A stretch of DNA of 17,123 nucleotides from Burkholderia sp. GTDB lineage: Bacteria; Pseudomonadota; Gammaproteobacteria; Burkholderiales; Burkholderiaceae. Made by a program: the position numbers and the translations under genes. The stretch is taken from assembly GCA_028292565.1 (NCBI GenBank), contig JAQGMD010000397.1, positions 1 to 17,123 on the forward strand, in the 5' to 3' direction. Each line of letters starts with the position of its first letter. Within the stretch, counting starts at the first letter, position 1. The notes beneath the pieces were generated by a model. That model saw only the letters and a program-made list of their open reading frames with translations, was not told where the DNA came from and made no database searches. Of the stretch, positions 13,159 to 17,123 are shown one piece after another.

Positions 13159-14925
13159 ATGGCTAAGACGGTCGGCGACTTTTTGTTAAATCGTTTGGGC
13201 GAGTGGAACATCCAACGCATCTACGGTTATCCGGGCGACGGGATCAATGGCATCATGGCCGCCTTCCCACGGCAGGACAAAATCGAATTCATTCAGACCG
13301 CGCATGAAGAACTCGCGGCATTCAATGCGTGCGCGCATGCAAAATTTACCGATGAGGTCGGCGCCTGTCTCGCTACCTCGGGGCCGGGAGCGATCCATTT
13401 GCTCAATGGCTTGTACGATGCGAAACTCGATCACCAGCCCGTCGTGGCCATTGTTGGTCAGCAACAGCGTACCGCGCTCGGCGGCGACTATCAGCAGGAA
13501 GTGGATCTGCTGTCGCTGTTCAAGGATGTCGCGCATGAATACGTACAGATGCTCACAACGCCCGAGCAAGCGCGTCACCTGATCGATCGTGCTATCCGCA
13601 TTGCGAAGGAGCGCCGCACCGTCACCTGCCTGATCATTCCCAACGACGTGCAGGAACTGGAAGCGGTCGAGGTGCCGCCACGCGAACACGGCACCGTGCA
13701 CTCCGGCATAGGCACGGTCGGGCATAGCGTGATTCCGACGCCGGCCGCGATGCAGCAGGCCGCGGAAATACTCAACAGCGGCAAAAAGGTTGCGGTCCTC
13801 GCCGGCGCCGGCGCGCTGCATGCCACCGAGGAGTTGCTCGATATCGCCGACATACTTGGAGCGGGCATCGCCAAAGCGCTGCTCGGCAAAGCCGCGGTGC
13901 CGGATGACTTCGCGTTTGTTACCGGTTCGATCGGCATCATCGGCACCAAACCCAGCTTCGACATGATGAATGAGTGCGACACGCTGCTGATGGTCGGGTC
14001 GAGTTTCCCCTATTCCGAATTCCTTCCGCCGGAAGGGCAAGCGCGCGGCGTGCAAATCGACATCGACGCCAGGATGCTCAGCCTACGCTACCCGATGGAA
14101 TGCAACCTGGTCGGCAATGCACGGGATACCTTGCGGGCTCTGAAGCCACTGCTCGACCGCAAAGCAAATCGTAGCTGGCTCCATCGGATCGAGCAGAACG
14201 TGCAGCACTGGTGGAAGGTCGTTGAACGCCGCGCGATGGACAAGGCCCATCCCATCAATCCACAGCGGCCGTTCTGGGAATTGTCGAAACGCCTGCCCGA
14301 CCACTGCATCATCACCTGCGACTCCGGATCGGCGGCGAGCTGGTATGCGCTCGACCTCAAAGTCCGGCGCGGCATGAAGGCTTCACTGTCCGGCGGACTG
14401 GCCACCATGGGAAGCGGCGTACCCTATGCCATCGCAGCCAAATACGCGCATCCGAAACGCCATGTAATTGCACTGGTCGGCGACGGTGCGATGCAAATGA
14501 GTGGCATCAATGCCTTGATATCGATAGCAAAAAGCTGGCGCGACTGGGGCAACCCGAAGCTGATGGTCATGGTCGTCAACAATCGGGACCTCAACTTCGT
14601 CACCTGGGAGCAGCGCGGATCAGGCGATCCGAAATTTGAAGCGTCGCAGCAACTAGCGGATTTTCGCTATGCCGATTACGCTCGCATGCTCGGGCTGCAC
14701 GGCATACGCGTCGAACGCGAGGAAGACGTCAGCGCCGCCCTGGACGAAGCGCTTGCCGCCGATCGGCCGTGCGTGCTCGAGATGGTGACCGACCCGCACG
14801 TCCCACCGTTGCCGCCGCACATAACAAGGGCGCAGGCGAAATCGTATTACGAGGCGATCGAAAAAGGCGATCCGGACGCCGAAGCGATCCGGAAGGCCAT
14901 GCCGAAACAGGCGTCCGGGAGCTAA
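13159..14925 (+). CDS. Thiamine-pyrophosphate-requiring enzyme, pyruvate oxidase/PoxB-like
   Basis: Predicted 588-residue enzyme with the three domains of the pyruvate oxidase/acetolactate synthase family. The N-terminal PYR domain holds the catalytic glutamate E50 in QTAHEELAAFNACAHAK. A central Rossmann-like domain (about 190-330) follows. The C-terminal PP domain has the TPP/Mg motif GDGAMQM at 441-447 and the paired asparagines N474-N475. Overall similarity is to pyruvate dehydrogenase (quinone) PoxB: length, HLLNGLYDAKLDHQPVVAIVGQ and the late VPPLPPH segment. It would decarboxylate pyruvate or a related 2-oxo acid. The frame stays open upstream into the OCD-family gene, but the ATG at 13159 places the conserved N-terminus correctly. 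The end is convergent with the AI-2E gene, leaving 5 bp. Exact substrate and electron acceptor are uncertain. Confidence 0.9.
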   Translation: MAKTVGDFLLNRLGEWNIQRIYGYPGDGINGIMAAFPRQDKIEFIQTAHEELAAFNACAHAKFTDEVGACLATSGPGAIHLLNGLYDAKLDHQPVVAIVGQQQRTALGGDYQQEVDLLSLFKDVAHEYVQMLTTPEQARHLIDRAIRIAKERRTVTCLIIPNDVQELEAVEVPPREHGTVHSGIGTVGHSVIPTPAAMQQAAEILNSGKKVAVLAGAGALHATEELLDIADILGAGIAKALLGKAAVPDDFAFVTGSIGIIGTKPSFDMMNECDTLLMVGSSFPYSEFLPPEGQARGVQIDIDARMLSLRYPMECNLVGNARDTLRALKPLLDRKANRSWLHRIEQNVQHWWKVVERRAMDKAHPINPQRPFWELSKRLPDHCIITCDSGSAASWYALDLKVRRGMKASLSGGLATMGSGVPYAIAAKYAHPKRHVIALVGDGAMQMSGINALISIAKSWRDWGNPKLMVMVVNNRDLNFVTWEQRGSGDPKFEASQQLADFRYADYARMLGLHGIRVEREEDVSAALDEALAADRPCVLEMVTDPHVPPLPPHITRAQAKSYYEAIEKGDPDAEAIRKAMPKQASGS

Positions 14926-14930
14926 GGACT

Positions 14931-15944
14931 TCAAACCAGTCCCTGATCCTCGAGCTCCTTCTTCACATACGCATAAAACACCGGCGCCGCGACCACACCC
15001 GGGATACCGAAGATCGCCTCCATGATCAGCATGGCGATCAACAGTTCCCAGGCGCGGGCATTGATGTGCAAACCGATGATTTTTGCGTTCAGAAAATATT
15101 CGAGCTTATGGATGACGACGAGGAACCCGAGCGACGCAGCCGCGATGGATAACGAATGCGACATGCTGACGATCACAATCACCGTATTGGAAATCAGGTT
15201 GCCGATCACCGGCAGCAATCCCGCGAAAAACGTGATCGCGATCATGGTCTTGGACAGCGGCAGGTGTATTCCGGCCAGCGGCAGAACGATCATCAGATAA
15301 ATGCCGGTAAGAACGGCATTGATAGCGGCAATTCGCACCTGCGCGAATACGATCCGCTGAAATGCATCATGCAAATTGATCATACGCGTGTGCAAGGCAG
15401 CCGCGAGCGGCCGGTAGTTCGGCGGCGTGGTGGCATCGTACAGCGCCACCATCCCGCCGATCACCATCCCGATCAGCAGATGGACGATGGTGCGCCCGGC
15501 CTCCGTCCCGATCGACTTGGCCTGCTCCGCATGTCCGCGCAGCCAGGACGTGATCATCTCCCTGATTGCATATGCGCTTTCGGGCACATGCTCCTTCAGC
15601 CAGGGCGGCATCTGTTCCCGCGACTCCTCAATGATGTCCGCCATCTTTTGCAGCAACATCTGGATACTGCCGACATCGCTCTGGAAGAAGACAACCGTTC
15701 CCCACGCCGCAGCCGACAGCAGCACAACGATCAGGACACTCAGTATCGCGACTGCAATCATTCGCGCACGCTGGCTGTCGAGGTTCTTGCCCAGCACCGG
15801 CGCGAGCATATGCACCAGCGAAAACACCAACAGGCCGGATAACAACGCGGCCAGCAAGCCTCTGTGCAGCACGATGAGCAGAGATGCAGCGGCAAGAATG
15901 TACGACGCAATGACGACTGTTTTGTATCGGTAGGGTTCAGGCAT
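14931..15944 (-). CDS. AI-2E family transporter (PerM/YdiK-like membrane protein)
   Basis: Predicted 337-residue inner-membrane protein with about seven to eight hydrophobic segments. There is a pair at the N-terminus (VVIASYILAAASLLIVL, then LLAALLSGLLVFSLVHMLAPV) and one at about 62-86. A soluble, helical middle portion follows (about 90-145), then a group of C-terminal segments. Family hallmarks are AAINAVLTGIYLMIVLPLAGIHLPL, FFAGLLPVIGNLISNTVIVIV and the C-terminal EAIFGIPGVVAAPVFYAYVKKEL. The family name comes from one member linked to autoinducer-2 export; others act in pH, salt or unknown efflux, so no substrate should be assumed. The start at 15944 has no strong Shine-Dalgarno. It is divergent from the unknown gene pair at 16192, with a 247-bp gap. 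Confidence 0.92.
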   Translation of the reverse strand: MPEPYRYKTVVIASYILAAASLLIVLHRGLLAALLSGLLVFSLVHMLAPVLGKNLDSQRARMIAVAILSVLIVVLLSAAAWGTVVFFQSDVGSIQMLLQKMADIIEESREQMPPWLKEHVPESAYAIREMITSWLRGHAEQAKSIGTEAGRTIVHLLIGMVIGGMVALYDATTPPNYRPLAAALHTRMINLHDAFQRIVFAQVRIAAINAVLTGIYLMIVLPLAGIHLPLSKTMIAITFFAGLLPVIGNLISNTVIVIVSMSHSLSIAAASLGFLVVIHKLEYFLNAKIIGLHINARAWELLIAMLIMEAIFGIPGVVAAPVFYAYVKKELEDQGLV

Positions 15945-16047
15945 GGTGGTGATGTGCGTTGGAGGTCATGGACTATACGACAGTTGACACCTTCTCGATA
16001 TCGGTGCCGCACGGATACCAGGAGATTATTGTAACGATAGATGCAAC

Positions 16048-16066
16048 GGAACGTTCCACGCGGAAC
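16048..16066. promoter_or_regulatory. Palindrome in the divergent 15945-16191 gap, possible operator
   Basis: GGAACGTTCC (16048-16057) is a perfect 10-bp palindrome, followed after four bases by a third GGAAC half (16062-16066). It lies between divergent genes, about 104 bases from the AI-2E start. A TTGACA at 15984-15989 on the plus strand has no good -10 at 16-18 bp. I see no other clear signal in this gap. Confidence 0.3.
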
Positions 16067-16191
16067 AAGTGGATGAGTTTGCCCGCTTTGACCATCATCA
16101 AGCATCGTTACACCAAACCTCGCATGATGGGTTGACGGAGCGACCGCCGTCGCGCGCCGCCACCCTTTGTCTTTTGCGTCGAGGTGTCTGC

Positions 16192-16614
16192 ATGCTCGAC
16201 AACCTTCTCGGCTACATCAGGACCTACAGGGAGCTCGCCTTTCTCTTCACCAGCATTGTGGGTGTGTTTGTCAGTGTCGTGGGCGGCGTGTTCTTTGTCC
16301 GCGACTACTTTGCTACCAAGGCTGACGTAGCAACGCTCAAATGCCAGGCAGAAAGCAGCATCGCGATCATAGATAGCCGCATCAACACCGATCACCTCAC
16401 ACAACAACTCATCTCCCTGAAAAAGGAGATCGCCGATGGGCTGAACAGGCTCAAGGCGGCGAAGCTTGACGGCACTAATAACGAGTACTTGATTTCCCTG
16501 GACCTCGAGTTGGAAAACCTGAGGAAAAGGCTCGACCGTGAAGATGCAATCCGGGTTGTCGCAGCCGAAAGGCTCAAGCCCGGTGTATGCGAAGCGTCGG
16601 CGCGGCAAAAATGA
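16192..16614 (+). CDS. Small membrane-anchored coiled-coil protein, unknown function
   Basis: Predicted 140-residue protein that I do not recognise. A single N-terminal membrane segment (about 15-37, AFLFTSIVGVFVSVVGGVFFV) is followed by a charged region. Its heptad-like hydrophobics (TQQLISLKKEIADGLNRLKAAK and YLISLDLELENLRKRLDRED) suggest a coiled coil. Two cysteines, C51 and C133, lie outside the membrane segment. The ATG at 16192 has GAGG 7 bases upstream; the frame also stays open upstream to 16069, but that extension is Arg/His-rich and unlike the rest. The stop overlaps the start of the next gene as ATGA, so the pair is translationally coupled and probably works together. Confidence 0.7.
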   Translation: MLDNLLGYIRTYRELAFLFTSIVGVFVSVVGGVFFVRDYFATKADVATLKCQAESSIAIIDSRINTDHLTQQLISLKKEIADGLNRLKAAKLDGTNNEYLISLDLELENLRKRLDREDAIRVVAAERLKPGVCEASARQK

Positions 16615-17006
16615 GAACGCCCCCTGCGCTATCGGTGTTCTTTGCGCTGGCTTCAGGTGTATCCCACGGCATAGAGCTTCCTCTCGGTTTTACGGAGGCG
16701 CCTGCATGCACGCCCGCACAACCGCTAACCAAGAAGAAGGCGACGCAAGAAGTATCGCTGACGGCGATAGTGGAGGGAGAGAATACGGAGGAACCCGCGA
16801 ACGTGGAGCAGATGCAGGCATGTGCGAATGCGGCCGCGAAAAAAGTCGGCCTGCGGTTGATCGCGGCAAGGCCAGTGGAAGGCAACCCGCTCTTTAAACA
16901 GATTTTTCTTCAGTGTGTGGATGAGAATCAGATTCCGGTAAACGTGTACTTCGTTGCCATGAAATCAGAAGACAAGTGCGGCGCCGAGGAGAAAAAAGCC
17001 CGTTGA
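16611..17006 (+). CDS. Small secreted four-cysteine protein, unknown function
   Basis: Predicted 131-residue exported protein that I do not recognise. Residues 1-20 (MRTPPALSVFFALASGVSHG) look like a short signal peptide, although it has only one Arg before the hydrophobic part. The mature part has four cysteines, C33, C71, C102 and C123, enough for two disulfides in the periplasm. The region from about 64 to 118 looks like a compact alpha/beta domain (VEQMQACANAAAKKVGLRLIAARP, then IFLQCVDENQIPVNVYFVAM). The start at 16611 overlaps the previous stop (ATGA), which decides it over an in-frame ATG at 16587. The tail is Lys/Glu-rich. No terminator with a T-run follows. Confidence 0.68.
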   Translation: MRTPPALSVFFALASGVSHGIELPLGFTEAPACTPAQPLTKKKATQEVSLTAIVEGENTEEPANVEQMQACANAAAKKVGLRLIAARPVEGNPLFKQIFLQCVDENQIPVNVYFVAMKSEDKCGAEEKKAR

Positions 17007-17088
17007 TACGCGCATGCTCCCCTCACGAGGCGGCTTGTCGCGGAGCGTGTGCCTGAAACGCCATCCCCACCCCACCCCGCCCACTTCC

Positions 17089-17121
17089 TATAAACTCTGA
17101 CCCGTCCATCTAAACAAGGAA
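17089..17121 (+). promoter_or_regulatory. Possible -10 and ribosome binding site of a gene beyond the window
   Basis: TATAAA at 17089-17094 and a purine-rich AAGGAAAA at the very end could be the -10 and Shine-Dalgarno of a gene starting just outside the window. No good -35 is seen at the right distance, so this is weak. Confidence 0.2.
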
Positions 17122-17123
17122 AA

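Noticed and set aside
12135..13220. Long open frame on the minus strand (361 codons) opposite the OCD-family gene
   Set aside because: It is antisense to a well-supported gene, its product is rich in Gly, Arg, His and Gln with no recognisable domain, and high GC commonly opens such shadow frames.
13186..14055. 289-codon minus-strand frame inside the TPP enzyme gene
   Set aside because: The sense frame has clear catalytic and cofactor motifs; the antisense product is Arg/Gly/His-rich and shows no family features.
14931..15944. Quorum-sensing signal exporter
   Set aside because: The AI-2E family label does not prove autoinducer-2 transport, and no luxS-type or lsr-type gene is nearby.

Overview
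The window looks like chromosomal DNA of a GC-rich betaproteobacterium, most likely order Burkholderiales and possibly Oxalobacteraceae. The reasons are two Bug-family (tripartite tricarboxylate transporter) receptors, a HiPIP, an IorAB-type molybdenum hydroxylase, a GMC dehydrogenase/cytochrome c trio and a PoxB-like thiamine-diphosphate enzyme. The lineage is inferred from gene content, not from a marker gene. I see no rRNA, tRNA, CRISPR array, transposase or phage gene.

Layout. (1) 3-833: 3' part of a propeller-like protein, cut by the window edge. (2) 894-4131 (+): a tight three-gene operon for a periplasmic membrane-linked dehydrogenase: Tat-exported small subunit, GMC flavoprotein, diheme cytochrome c. 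(3) 4132-4231: a REP-like palindrome between convergent units. (4) 4232-9528 (-): FAA hydrolase, Bug receptor, [2Fe-2S] subunit, molybdopterin subunit and a ModA-like protein without signal peptide; an intrinsic terminator sits between the first two genes. (5) 9732-10412 (+): a divergent GntR/FCD regulator. (6) 10497-11486 (-): a second Bug receptor. (7) 11771-14925 (+): HiPIP, an ornithine cyclodeaminase-family enzyme and a TPP enzyme. (8) 14931-15944 (-): an AI-2E-family membrane protein. (9) 16192-17006 (+): two overlapping genes of unknown function.

How the parts work together. The clearest system is regions 4-6. The FAA-hydrolase and second Bug-receptor promoters each have TTGACA, a 17-bp spacer and a good -10. 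Downstream of each start point lie two ATTGGTT half-sites exactly 10 bp apart, plus an inverted ACCAATAT site. The regulator's own upstream region carries ACCAAT half-sites. This reads as one GntR regulon with two transcription units plus autoregulation. It would control uptake (two orphan Bug receptors) and oxidation or hydrolysis of a small organic acid or N-heterocycle. The substrate cannot be named from sequence.

Other regulatory signals are a stem that buries the Shine-Dalgarno of the GMC operon's first gene, and an FNR/Anr-like box upstream of the HiPIP gene near the class I activator position.
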